Source of the DNA: Portunus trituberculatus
Lineage: Eukaryota > Arthropoda > Malacostraca > Decapoda > Portunidae
Length of the DNA: 64,000 nt
Direction of reading: 5' to 3'
Assembly (NCBI RefSeq): GCF_017591435.1
Contig: NC_059294.1
Location: forward strand, 18,512,743 to 18,576,742
The position numbers and the translations under genes were made by a program. Under the pieces are notes generated by a model. That model ran no database searches. It was not told the origin of the DNA and saw nothing but the letters and a program-made list of their open reading frames with translations. This document shows, piece after piece, positions 1-64,000 of this stretch; within the stretch, counting starts at the first letter, position 1; each line of letters opens with the position of its first letter.

Positions 1-289
1 TTACGCCATCAGAAATAATGGTAAAAAAAATTTAATGCTAAAGATACTGGTTGGAAGGAATTGGAAGATGAATGGCTGGTAGATTAGGTAATAGGAATAG
101 TGAGGTAAACATGTAATGAAAGAAATGTACATGTGATGTTATATTCTACATAAGTAATGTATAAAGTAACATGTTAAACTTTCTCTATCCTTAAGTAAAT
201 TTGGGATTTTTTTGTTGGAATTGTTTTCATGACGGGAAATCTGTGGGAGAAATGAAGCCCATCTATGGGAATTTGACAATTTTGAAGTG
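1..289. other. No gene seen
   Basis: AT-rich sequence with no convincing open frame or splice-site pair. It may be intron of the plus-strand gene whose last exon lies at 970-1,127. Confidence 0.4.
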
Positions 290-468
290 GCACCCTTTAA
301 ATTAGAAGGTAGACTGTGACTGCCGCCCTTGCGTTGTGAGACATAAGGAAACGTTCAATGAGGTCACAGCTGGCTTTAAATAAAAACTTCACAGCACCCC
401 GTGAAACTGCTATTAGACCTCACTGGAAGTAATTATCGTTACGGCAGGTGTCTACTGCCTCCTCCACT
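290..468 (+). repeat. Unidentified interspersed repeat, copy 1
   Basis: The core (CTGTGACTGCC..., TTGTGAGACA, TCACAGCTGGCTTTAA, TTCACAGCACCCC, TATTAGACCTCA) recurs at 8,969-9,099 on the same strand and at 42,734-42,910 on the other. Copies 1 and 3 also share a 3' extension reading GTGTCTACTGCCTCCTCC or close to it, so the full unit is about 180 bp. No coding capacity, tRNA boxes or clear terminal inverted repeats are visible. I do not recognise the family. Confidence 0.75.
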
Positions 469-969
469 ATTGTAATGCTTAATATGTGCGTGATGATTGT
501 GGGAGTGGGATGTATATTTTACTGGGTATCGAATTTCATGGAATGGGTTCCCATTCCTGGAATCTATTGTTACTTGCGAGGTAAGGTATTATCGATGTAT
601 ACTACTAATGTATTGAAGTATTAATTTCGGGAAAATTGGCACTAATAATAATTATGCATCTATTGGAAGCTGCCCGCCATTTAAGTACAGTCTAAGTCAC
701 TATAGCATACCTACATGAATGATTACCGAAGATGATAGTTCCCGCATGTTGATTAGAATTTTTTTGTAGTCAGGATCGATAAATAAGATCAATTAAGGAC
801 TTCGATGTATGATAGGTACCTTTAATTTGGTCTCTACTGATTTTTAGTCATTGTTTTGTCCACCAAAATATGCTATCCACCATCACTCATCCAACATGAC
901 CATATGTAGCTTTTTATGTGGTGATATCAACATTGCAGTGTCAAAATTTTATGTATCTTGTAATTACAG
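469..969. other. Probable last intron of the convergent plus-strand gene
   Basis: AT-rich, without coding signal, and ends in a plausible acceptor (TTGTAATTACAG) at 969. Whether an upstream exon exists in the window cannot be told. Confidence 0.35.
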
Positions 970-1127
970 GATCTGACATGAACCGGTCTGACCTGGACAG
1001 TGCTGGTCTGACACGAAGTGGTGTAACCAAGGGCAGTGGAGGAGCCAACATGATGAGCAATGTGGACAAGTCGGAATCTGGAGATGGTATGAAGGCATGC
1101 CTGCAGTCTATGGGTGCAAAGAAATAG
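970..1127 (+). CDS. Probable 3'-terminal coding exon of an unrecognised gene
   Basis: An AG acceptor at 968-969 opens a frame entered in phase 1 (first two bases GA). The frame encodes about 52 residues and stops at TAG 1,125-1,127. The peptide is polar, rich in Ser, Gly and Asp (SDMNRSDLDSAGLTRSG, then GGANMMSNVDKSESGDG), and ends ACLQSMGAKK. It resembles a flexible C-terminal tail, and I could not assign a family. Support for a real exon is the acceptor, a clean stop and an AATAAA about 180 bases downstream. It is transcribed toward synaptojanin. The rest of the gene would lie to the left of the window. It could still be a chance frame. Confidence 0.5.
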
Positions 1128-1304
1128 AATTTAGAAATCAGTGCAGGCTTGGCTAGGGTGAGTGAGCTGTCTGAAGCCTGCAAGTAAAGATACTGTTTAT
1201 CATTGCTGTGACTGCACATTATAATGTAGATAAATTTGTTGACTTTTTTTTTTCACCCAAATTTTAATATTGAAATTTGCTTTTGTGTATCCTGATCAAT
1301 TCAA

Positions 1305-1310
1305 AATAAA
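1305..1310 (+). promoter_or_regulatory. Polyadenylation signal AATAAA
   Basis: A canonical hexamer about 178 bases after the stop of the 970-1,127 exon, a normal distance for an arthropod 3' UTR. The TA tract begins shortly after it. Confidence 0.45.
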
Positions 1311-1369
1311 TAACTGCCTCAACAGAGTGTTATCTTGTCCTCAAATCATGGTAGTCTAATAAATTGGCA

Positions 1370-1373
<4 letters not shown>

Positions 1374-1441
<68 letters not shown>
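1374..1441. repeat. (TA)n microsatellite
   Basis: About 68 bases of uninterrupted TA dinucleotide. Confidence 0.98.
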
Positions 1442-1444
<3 letters not shown>

Positions 1445-4400
1445 CAAGGACTATCTATACTATATTACAAAATGTGCTTGTAAGAAGTGTGTAAGAGAAT
1501 GATGCTGTTAATCCAATGCCTATATGTCACCTGTTTTGCATCACATAACAACCAGGATGATTTCCTGAATGGGTCAGAGTTGAAATTAGAGGATATCTTA
1601 AAGACCAGTAAAGTGATAGTGTAAATAAAGTCAATGTTTATAATGTTTCATTTTGATAGTGAAAAAGAATGGGACAAAATAGTTTGCCAAATAAAGCTAG
1701 TAACTTGATTTACTTTATATTTATTGCCAGTATATTTTTTTTTTACATATCTACAAATTAAATTACAACAACCATGTCACTCAACAACCATGGACAATAC
1801 TACATTTATTGTGGTTATGGTGTGGTGCCTTCTGCCATCTCCCTACTACCCAGCCCTCTTCATGTCCAGTGCCATTGACTTGGCATCCAGTCCAAAACAA
1901 CACATCCTTCCCATACATGACACTCGTGAAAGTTGACTGCTTCTGTAAGTTGAGGAATGTCATGACAGAACATAACTGTAAGCTGCTTGCCTTTCCAGGT
2001 TTGTGTTGAACAGGTGAGTGTAAACATCTGTTTATGTTTGTTAGTGTACATTTCTTAAAGTTCAACATTCCTGTCAATGTCAACCCCAACATCAGAAACA
2101 CTCCTGAGCCAATCTTACAAATATGGAATGTGTTGAACATCATTTAAATTATCTTCCACTAACAATGTAACAACAAAATTCTGTAAACTTTCAATAGACA
2201 ACAAATTACTAGTGCAACATGACGAGCAATGTAACATCACGTCAACAAGTACATATTTGCTTACTTCCAGTCTCCATAGCAACTGTGTAGTGTTATGTGC
2301 CACCTGCAACACTTCATGGAGTGTGATATCAAAAGGCCTGACCTGCAATTATTTTTTCAGTTAACAGTATACTAATTTTATTTTCATTGTTGGTGTTAGC
2401 ATTTCAGAAATCTGAATCAATCTTGATATGAATTAAACTTCACTGGATTACAACTTGTGAAACTGCATATTCATCTTCAACACTACATGGTGATTTTTCT
2501 TTTTAGTTCTTGATCAGAACTAATTCTATACTTACTGTATGTGGCCTACATATTTTCAATCTCATTAATCTTACTTTCTGATTCAGCACTGCTAAACAAA
2601 ATTCAATTATAATGCATGTATGTATTCTTCTTATTCTTTCACTCAGTGCTGTTGAATAAGCAAAATTTGAACATAATGTATATATACTCATTCTTCAAAA
2701 AAATCATGTAAAGTCAAGTTTCTAACCAAAAATTTTGCTGTGTGAAGAATATTGATGAAATAAAAAATATTTAAGACACAAATTATTATTATTTTTTTTT
2801 CCAGTTCAACTCTTGTACACCAAACCTCACAGGATCTACCTGTTCGTCATGGATATAAGGAGGCATAATACATTCAACAATAAATAAATTTAATTTTATA
2901 AATATGGGTGCATCTTATCTAACTCTTCTGGAAGTCATATTTTTGGGGGGTTTATCATATTTGAGTGAGTGGCAAGTTAAACAGGATATTTATTCTCTTG
3001 AGTCACTGCTCACTGTAATGATCTATAAACACTTTGGCAAGGATGATGCTATGTCACACAGGTTGGTCAAGAACAAATAATTATTAACATTATTTCTGTA
3101 GATCTATGAAACTTAACTATTTTTTCAACAGAAGATGTAAGGAAAGTTTCATAGCTAGAAGAAAAAGAAATATATATCATAACAAATGTGGTCCATATTT
3201 ATCAATATGATAATCCATTATAATACTAATACTAAAACCTATAAAATATATATTTATAAATCAGCAATATACAAATACTCACATAGTAAACAACAATTAC
3301 AAAATTATAAACAGCACTTTTATCCATTTTATATTCCTCTTTAATAGCAGAAAAGTTATCACTGCAACATGAACAAACATGATATTTATAATTTTCATAT
3401 TTTACATAATATGAATGTGTGTTTTGATACAAAATATAATTTCTGTAAATTTGAAGTGTACAAAATTTACCAGTGTATGTCATGAAATGTCATCTAAGAG
3501 ACAGTTGGCTACTGTCCCCTTGGAAGAGTTCCCAGAGTAGACATTAAATGTATACAGATAAATACAAGACACTAGAGACAAGTCATTATTTAGATACCCT
3601 GTCTTGGCTATCCTTTAAGAGAAATGCCAGCAAGAATAGAAGACACCAGTAAAAAGCAAACAAAACAGGTGTATGACTCATTAATATGCATAGGTGGGCA
3701 TCATTGATACCAAGTAATCCAATATCTTCATTATCAATTTATTGGTATCGATACTTTTGGTTCCAAAAGTAGCGATATCAATAATTTTTGTTTTTGGAAC
3801 ATGAGCATGTTGAAGTTCTAAACTTTCTAAATCAATGTAGTACTTACTACTGGTTATTTAACTTAAAACAGTACTCGTCACTAATGAAGAAACAAGATAA
3901 ACATTGAATTTGAAGTTATTTTTATTTTTATTTTTTCAGGCTAAATATAAAAATAAAGATTAAATTTATCAATTTTCAAATTAGAAATACCAATATCATT
4001 ATTGCTAGTATGAGAATTTAAAATTTATCAATTTATTAGTTATTGGCCAAAAGATTTATCAACAGTTATCAATTATAAGCTACAGCTGATGAAGTTCTCA
4101 TCATAATCAGTTTATCAATCATTGCAATGAATTTTTTGTCATTGTACCCAGCTATGATGTATGTAGTGTACATACATTATCATATTAATCAAAATATGTA
4201 TTAACTATTTCAACCATAATGTAAAAAAGCATTATGTTATGACTTGCCCCACTTTCACAAAAATTTATTAGGTGTTGAACAAGAAAGGAAAAGGAAAAGT
4301 AAAAAGAAAGAAATGATCTATCTAGCTTACAGTAATTCCATTCTTATAAGGTGTTTTGGGTAATTCTTGATAATGTTAGAATTATAGTACACTCTTCAAT

Positions 4401-5385
4401 CCTTTAATACATAAGGAAAGAAATACCTATATTATAATTCATCAGTATAATACTAATCTTTGCATTTTTCTTTTTGTGAATCATGTAATGGGATTCTTCC
4501 ATCTCTGACATCTGAGGCTATTTTGTTTAAGTGAGGCATTGTGCAAATCAGTGACCTATACCAACAAGCGCACAGAGCTGGAATGAAGTTTTACCTCAAC
4601 ACTCATGCAATACACAGAGACAGGGTATGCCTTACAGCTACAGCTGAGAATAAATGTCCATGTGTCAAACTCAACAAGACCTTATTCAGCATTCATACTG
4701 TGATATGCAAGGACATTTCACACCCACTTTATAAATCAAACAACTGCCAATGAGTGGTGTTTAAAGTCATGTCAATTGTGACTAGAAAATACTGTACTTG
4801 ATTATATTTAAGACTCCTCTGAAGGCTAAGCCAGCCCATCATGCTGAAGCATGGGGAGCAAAACACATTACATGGTTCATTATCATAACTGCAAAAGATT
4901 ATGCAAGTTCAACAGACCATAATCAAAACTTGCTGTCCAGACATCACAAGACCATGAGTATAATACTATAACATCCATTTACTCTGCCAAAGAAACTTTG
5001 AGAACCACAGTTTTGCTCTGATGCATTACCATAAAATAAATGGAGATCATATGAACAATACATTTCACCTCTGCATACATATGAGTATTGAGACACATAA
5101 GAGTATGAGTTGTGACATTTGTAAAGCCAAGGCTTGAGGAATAAATTATTTCATCATCCCTTGGAAGCACTTCAGGGGGGATTAGTGGTCACACTTCACT
5201 GTCTTAACATCTTGACCTCTGTTAAATAGCAGCTTATATGTGCTACTGCTGGAATTAATGACTTGCTCACAGACATGCATGCACTCAGTCATATACACCC
5301 ACACACACACACAGACAGTGGCACCAACTAATTTCTTTGGTGTTGGCCTATGACTAGGCAATGAGGGATTAAGTATGGGGAAAAA
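1442..5385. other. Intergenic sequence and synaptojanin 3' UTR
   Basis: No coding exon is recognisable. The right-hand part must contain the synaptojanin 3' UTR on the minus strand, because the stop is at 5,386. I could not choose one poly(A) signal among several weak candidates. Around 3,690-4,110 a TCGATA/TATCAATTTAT-rich stretch begins TAGGTGGGCATCATT, which resembles decayed hAT-type ends, but no TSD was found. Confidence 0.4.
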
Positions 5386-58042
<52,657 letters not shown>

Positions 58043-58196
58043 CTGTTGAATGAGAAGGAAAGGGTGAAGATTCATTCCTATTATCAGTGACTTAAACTTA
58101 ACCCTCTCACCCTGGGGCAGCGTCACAAGTGTGCATGTTATACGTGGAATTTGGGGGCACACAAAATTTTGAATACTATTACTGTATTTAACAATA

Positions 58197-59231
58197 CAGT
58201 AAACCCCCCAATTATCCAAAACGAAAGGGGGGAAGCCTCTTTCGGATAAGCCAATTGTTCGGATAATCCAGATTTATGAATTTTTACCTAAAAAATACTA
58301 ATTTTTTAAGGTATTCGTGGGCGATGGACGTTCCCGATTAACCCGCCTTCAGCTTGTCAAATATCTCCAACTTCTGCTGTATGGTAAGGATAACTTTCTT
58401 CCTTGTCCCAGTTTCTTTGGGCACCTTAGGCATGGTGATGATGAAAGAAGTGAGGTGGAAACACAGGTTGTAGAATGCGGCTGGCGAGTGCAAACACAGT
58501 GGCGCAACTGCCAACTGCTGATTGTAAACAATGAAAGAAAATAAACACACGATACGCTAAACAAATCACAATTAAAACCTATTGTTCTTATCAATTTCAA
58601 ATGTTATTTTAAATGTTATTAGAATTTGCTAAAGTAGTTGAAGAGTAAGTTGAAAAGCAAAAGAAAAGAAAATCAAATCAGATCAGAATATAGCTCACCT
58701 TCCGAAAAAAATTTTCCCAGTAATGAAAACAGTGTTTAGTTTAAGTGTGTTTCCCTTGGCAAGCTATAATGAAACAAATTAGGCTAACAAATGAAAGGAC
58801 AGAAAGGAAACAAAAAAGGGTGCAAAGTACTGATACACCTTAAATCAAATGAAGAACTGAAGACAAATTACCGACCAGTCCCAAATATGCAAAATCAAAT
58901 TACAGAAGCCATACAGAAGCAACGGAATTACACGAACCGAATGAAGCCTTTCACCATGAGTAGGCAAAAAAAAAGTTAACTAGGAATGCCAATCAGTCAT
59001 AATGCATATTCTCAAAATAACAAATGCCAAATATGGAGAAACAAAACAAAGTTCATGGGATAGTTTTGATAATGTGTTAATGGTATGTAGTTATTTTTAT
59101 TTATTTTCATGTTTTTAATGTTTCAGAATGTTTTAGTAAAGAAAAAAATACAAATTTTAATTGCATTATCCAAATCGATTTCGGATAATCCCGTTTTGAT
59201 AATCCACTTTTAGATAATTGGGGGTTTACTG
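58197..59231 (-). mobile_element. Tigger-type DNA transposon, internally deleted, 1,035 bp
   Basis: TIRs CAGTAAACCCCCCAATTATC and (reverse complement) CAGTAAACCCCCAATTATC, TA on both sides (58,195 and 59,232). Minus-strand 58,432-58,338 encodes the transposase N-terminus. Repeats of CGGATAAT words lie near both ends. Confidence 0.88.
58338..58432 (-). pseudogene. Tigger-type transposase N-terminal HTH fragment
   Basis: MPKVPKETGTRKKVILTIQQ, then KLEIFDKLKAG and a stop: the CENP-B/Psq-type HTH start (RKRVVLTIKQKLEIL-like) of Tigger transposases. The rest is deleted. Confidence 0.75.
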
Positions 59232-59525
59232 TAACTGTTGTCAAACTGAACTGAATACTCAAGTATCATATAAAAAATATGCACAATGAAATCAGTGTTT
59301 TTCACACCAATAAAACATCCCAATAATATGAACCTTTCTTGATAATGAAATAATTTGAACAACATGCACTGACATGATTTTGCTCCTCTGGAATGACTGA
59401 ACGAGAGTCTTTAGTCCTCAAAGAAGAGGTCTTTCTTCTTGGAAGAATGAGTAGTAATCCTCAGAAGAGAAAAGGCTTTCAAGTAGTAGAATGGTAGAAG
59501 TGGAATTGGTTGATGAAGGTAGTGA

Positions 59526-59573
<48 letters not shown>

Positions 59574-59616
59574 GCATGTGTGTGTGTAGCAAGACTTAAC
59601 TTACCAATGCTCCCTC
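59232..59616. other. Intron with (TC)n
   Basis: (TC)n at 59,529-59,570, otherwise nothing recognised. Confidence 0.45.
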
Positions 59617-60042
<426 letters not shown>

Positions 60043-60074
60043 TTACCTAGTTGTAGTTTTACAGGGCCTGGGCT

Positions 60075-60608
60075 TTATGCTCGTGTGGCCCCGTCTCCAT
60101 ATCTACACTTATCCAATCTTACTTTAAAAGTATGCACACTCGTTGCAGACACTATTTCTTCATCTAAACTGTTCCACGTCTCAATACATCTCTGCAGGAA
60201 ACTATATTTTTTAATATCTCTCAGACATCTTCCTTTTCTCAACTTATTACTATGCGATCTTGTGCTTCGGATGTCATATTCTTCTCTCAGGATCAGTTTC
60301 TCATTATCCACTTGGTCCATTCCGTCGATCAATTTATAAACTTGTATCAGGTCTCCTCTCTCCCTTCTTTGTTCCAGGGTTGGTAGATCCATAGCCTTTA
60401 GTCTCTCCTCATATGTCATCCCTTCAAATTCTGGAACCATTCTTGTAGCTATTTTTTGTAGCCTCTCCAATTTCCTTATGTGTTTCTTTTTATGAGGGGT
60501 CCACACTACTCCTGCATATTCCAATCTGGGTCTTATTATAGTACTTATCAATTTCTTCATCATTTCTTTGTCCATGTAGTGAAATGCTACTCCAATATTC
60601 CTTAGCAA
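60075..60608 (-). pseudogene. LINE-A copy 4, RT C-terminal domain
   Basis: 177 codons to the natural C-terminus: GVAFHYMDKEMMKKLISTII, MTYEERLKAMDLPTLEQRRE, FLQRCIETWNSLDEEIVSAT and LDKCRYGDGATRA, then stop. Confidence 0.85.
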
Positions 60609-60782
60609 ATTATATGTTTCTCTAAAATTCTATCAATATGGCTTACTGGTTGATTGTTTTCTTCCATCATCACTCCTAAGTCCTTTTCCTTTTGACTTTC
60701 TCCAGTTCTACTCCATCTCCCATCTTATAGATTCCCACAGGTCGTCTTTCACTCTTTCCCATTTCCATGACATGGCTTTTGT

Positions 60783-61118
60783 TCACATTGAATTCCATTT
60801 CCACTTCTTACTCCATTCCCAGATCTTATTTAGGTCTTCTTGCAGTATTTCACAATCCTCCTTTTGCTTGATAACTCTGCACAGTTTCGTATCGTCCGCA
60901 AACAGATTTATGTAGCTGTTCACTCCTTCTGGCATGTTGTTAATATAAATGAGGAAAAGTATTGGTGCCAATACTGACCCGTGTGGCACTCCACTTTCTA
61001 CTGCTCTCCACTTGAACTTCATATCTTTAACTACCGTCCTTATTTCTCTCCCCTCAAATAATTTTCTATCCATCTCAATGTGCTTCCTTTTAAGCCACCC
61101 TTCTCCTCTAACTTCCAC
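60783..61118 (-). pseudogene. LINE-A copy 4, RT catalytic segment
   Basis: AVESGVPHGSVLAPILFLIY and YINLFADDTKLCRVIKQKED: both catalytic aspartates are present. PQG reads PHG. Frame ends at WKWNSM by a frameshift. Confidence 0.82.
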
Positions 61119-61238
61119 AGTAATCTTGCATGTGGCACTTTGTCAAATGCCTTTTTTAAATCCAAATAAATACAGTCAACCCATCCTCTCTCTCTTGTAC
61201 TCTATCAACTATTCTAGAATAGAAACTCAATAAATTAG

Positions 61239-61619
61239 TTACACAAGACCGTCTTTTCTAAAACCAAATTGGCTATTTGATATTAATTTGTTGTCTTCAA
61301 GGAACTCGATCCATTGTTTCTTTATTATTCTTTCACACATCTTGCATATTACACTAGTTAGTGATACCGGTCTGTAATTTAAAGGTTCTTCCTTCCTTCC
61401 GCTCTTATATATGGGAACCACCTCAGCTCTTTTCCATTCTACTGGTACTGTTCCATTTTCTATTGAGCATTTTATGATGTTGTATATAGGACTTGCTAGT
61501 TCTTCCCTACATTCTTTCAGTATTCTGCCTGAGACTTCATCTGGTCCCATTGCCTTCTCTTCATCCAGTTCCTTCATTAACTCTTTTATTTCAAGCTTGG
61601 TTACTTTAATCTCTTTCAT
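61239..61619 (-). pseudogene. LINE-A copy 4, RT N-terminal segment
   Basis: 126 codons: ELDEEKAMGPDEVSGRILKE, VEWKRAEVVPIYKSGRKEEP, NYRPVSLTSVICKMCERIIK and SQFGFRKDG. Confidence 0.82.
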
Positions 61620-61865
61620 ATAGATTGTCTCTCTATTACTCTGTGGCCTCTCAAATTTGGATTCCTTAGTAAAGACCTCCTGGAATTTTTATTTAATAGT
61701 TCTGCCATACTTTTGGGTCTTCCACCATCCCGTTCTCTCCTTTTAACCTTTCTATTGTTTCTTTTTGCCTAATTTTTCCATTTATGAATCTATAGAACAA
61801 TTTTGGTTGCTCCTTACATTTTTCGACAATGTCTTTTCAAGTTCTTTTCCTCTTCCTTCCTCACT

Positions 61866-62615
61866 TTAACATTCATTTCTTGCTGCTTTGAAGTTTTCCT
61901 TATTTGCTGCATTCCTATTTCTCCTCCACCTTTTCCATGCTCCATCTCTTTTCTCCTTTGCCTTGGCACACCTTGCATTAAACCAATCTTTCTTTCCTTC
62001 TTCTTTAGGACTATATTTTGGGACATATTCCCTGACTCCTGTTTTGTATATTTCGAAAAATAAGTTATATTTGTCTTGCATTGTCTCTGAGTTTTCCATC
62101 TCCTCCCAGTCTACGTTTTTAAAATAGCTCTTGAGATTCTCAATATCAGCCTTTCTGTAATTTAATCGGTCTCTATCTTCCTTTCCCTCTTCTATATCTA
62201 TTTCTAATATTGCATGGTCACTCTTTCCCAATGGGCACTTATATCTTATATCATCATTCATTTGTATACCCCTTGTAAAAACTAGGTCCAATCTCGCCGG
62301 CTCGTCGTTTCCTCTGAATCTTGTGCATTCCTTTACTCTCTGGTCCATCATATTGTCTATCATTAGGTTCAAGAATCTTTCTCCCCAGGCTTCTTCACCC
62401 ATACCACTTTCATAATTTTCCCAGTCCACTTCTTTACAGTTGAAATCTCCTACTAATATCACTTTTCTCCTTTCTTTAACGATTCTCGTTAGACTCCTTA
62501 TTGTGTCATCTATCATGTCTTTATATTCTTGATTGGTCCATGAATTTGTTTTTGGTGGCACATATGTTACAATGATTGTTAACTCTTTTTTATTAATATG
62601 CATCTTAATATACAA
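61866..62615 (-). pseudogene. LINE-A copy 4, endonuclease and linker
   Basis: 249 codons: IVTYVPPKTNSWTNQEYKDM, VILVGDFNCKEVDWENYESG, ARLDLVFTRGIQMNDDIRYK and PLGKSDHAILEIDI, then the basic linker. GDFN and SDH are intact. Confidence 0.87.
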
Positions 62616-62889
62616 TACTTCTGCTTTTCCTCATTCCATTTCATTTATCACTATCTCCTTCCTTAACATAATCATGACTCCTCCTCCTCCTTTACCCACT
62701 CTGTCTCTTCTCCATACATTATACCTATTATCCAAGTCTATTTTGATTGCCTTATTTAGTTTTGTTTCAGCCAGGCATACAATATCTGGATTTTCTTTCT
62801 TTATGTAATCTCTTAATTCTAATTTACTTGATAAAACCCGTCTATGTTCGTATACATCATTTTTAGTCTTTTGCCTTTATCATTGTTAG

Positions 62890-63522
62890 TTAAACTTGTT
62901 CCACTTTTTTCTCTTCCTTCTCATTTATATACCATTTCCTTATCCTGTCTCCTAGAATTCTCCAAAAAAATGCCTTCTTCTCCTCTTCTGACCTTTCATT
63001 ATTCTTTTCCCTTACTGCTGCTGCCAGTTCATTGTATCTCTTCCTTTCTTCCTCATTTCTATTTTTCCTTATATAGATATCCTTGCAGCCTTCTGTTTCT
63101 CTAAGTTTTGTTGTTCTATATAATATTTCTTTTGTTGCTGCTTGTGATTTTAGTAGTATTTTCATTGGTCTCATTTTTCCTTCTTGATATGGTCCCATTC
63201 TGTTTATTTCTTCCACTTCCTCTTCCAAGTTCTGCCTATCTTCGTCATTTAGATTCTTCAGTAAGTCTTTGACTGATTTCATTTCTTCTTTTTCTCTTTT
63301 TGGTTTATATTTTATATTTTTTTCTTTTATTCCAAATACGACTACACTCTTCTTTTCTTCTGCAATTTCTCTAACTAAATTTTCTTTTGTCTTGAGGACT
63401 CCTATAATTTTGTTTGTCATATTTTCTTCTTTTTCTTGAAGTTGTTCTTGAATCACCTCCTGAAAATCATCCTTATCTTTCTTATCTTGGACTCTCCATG
63501 CTTGTACTTCTTTTTTAATCAT
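62890..63522 (-). pseudogene. LINE-A copy 4, ORF1 C-terminal 210 codons
   Basis: Coiled-coil end, RRM-like core (VVVFGIKEKNIKYKPKREKE, RPMKILLKSQAATKEILYRT, CKDIYIRKNRNEEERKRYNE) and tail KAFFWRILGDRIRKWYINEK. The N-terminus is removed by the 63,546 junction. Confidence 0.85.
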
Positions 63523-63544
63523 GTTCTGTACTCTTTCCTCTTCC

Positions 63545-63545
<1 letters not shown>

Positions 63546-63576
<31 letters not shown>
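63546..63576. repeat. (TG)n tract
   Basis: 31 bases joining truncated LINE-A copy 4 to the next LINE-A terminus. Confidence 0.96.
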
Positions 63577-63578
<2 letters not shown>

Positions 63579-64000
63579 TTACCTAGTTGTAGTTTTACAG
63601 GGCCTGGGCTTTATGCTCGTGTGGTCCCGTCTCCATATCTACACTTATCCGATTTTTCTTTAAAACTATGTACACTCTTTGCTGATACCACTTCCTCACT
63701 CAAACTGTTCCAAGTCTCAACACATCTTTGGAAACTAAATTTTTAACATCTCTCAGACATCGTCCCTTCCTTAGTTTCTTACTATGCGATCTTGTGCTTC
63801 TAAAGTCATATTCTTCTCTCAGGATCAGTTTCTCATTATCCACTTCATCCATTCCGTTAATCAATTTATAAACTTGTATCAGATCCCTCTCTCTTCTCTG
63901 CTCCAAGGTTGGTAGATCCATTGCCTTTAGTCTCTCCTCATATGCATCCCTTTAAATTCTGGAACCATTCTTGTAGCCATTTTTTGTAGTCTATCTAATT
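63577..64000 (-). mobile_element. LINE-A copy 5, 3' end, continues past the window
   Basis: CTAGGTAAATAC terminus and the RT C-terminal region (MDLPTLEQRRER...), same orientation as copy 4, with a few small deletions. Runs off the right edge. Confidence 0.87.

Noticed and set aside
3690..4110. hAT-type element suggested by TAGGTGGGCATCATT and TATCGATA words, with a similar start at 12,963
   Set aside because: No matching opposite end or 8-bp duplication found.

Overview
This window looks like arthropod nuclear DNA, most likely from a decapod crustacean. The basis is a large intron-split synaptojanin gene of arthropod type, AT-rich introns full of APE-type non-LTR retrotransposons, long (TG)n and (TA)n tracts, tRNA-derived SINEs and TA-flanked DNA transposons. 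The decapod assignment is inference from the repeat types.

Host genes. The main gene is synaptojanin on the minus strand. Twelve coding exons run from 58,042 down to a stop codon at 5,386 and give the C-terminal 867 residues: the end of the Sac domain, the whole inositol-polyphosphate 5-phosphatase domain, the small RRM-like domain and the proline-rich tail. Every intron phase joins without a frame break. The N-terminal Sac exons lie beyond 64,000. On the plus strand, 970-1,127 is a probable terminal coding exon of an unrecognised gene that converges on synaptojanin; AATAAA follows at 1,305.

Introns and repeats. The 6.1 kb intron (6,127-12,255) holds two copies of an LTR-like sequence in opposite orientation, a small TIR element and one copy of an unidentified 130-180 bp repeat. 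The 28.7 kb intron (12,840-41,543), which splits the RRM domain, holds a DIRS-like remnant (14.35-15.5 kb), a LINE (LINE-E, 15.7-19.45 kb) with a MITE inside it, and from 19.5 to 41.17 kb an almost unbroken chain of LINEs on the minus strand. In this chain the 3' end of one element is usually joined through (AC)n to the 5' or 5'-truncated end of the next. Three LINE families (A, C and D) share the same 3' end, TAGGTAAATAC followed by (AC)n. Nested in the chain are another LINE (LINE-B, plus strand), a TIR element with a recent internal tandem duplication, a hAT-like element and a solo-LTR-like insert.

The 7.9 kb intron (41,730-49,606) has a plus-strand LINE (LINE-F) with a tRNA-derived SINE in it, and two Tigger/pogo-type fragments. 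The 4.6 kb intron (52,567-57,160) holds four DNA transposons with recognisable target-site duplications: Tigger, hAT, a small TA-flanked MITE and a piggyBac-like element. Upstream of the first visible exon are a Tigger remnant (58.2-59.2 kb), a second SINE and another long LINE-A copy (60.04-63.55 kb) joined to a further LINE-A tail that runs off the window.

The most unusual structure is the LINE/(AC)n chain, together with four near-perfect, short-spacer inverted duplications (at 24.4, 26.1, 40.8 and 51.96 kb). LINE-A to LINE-F are labels used only for this window.
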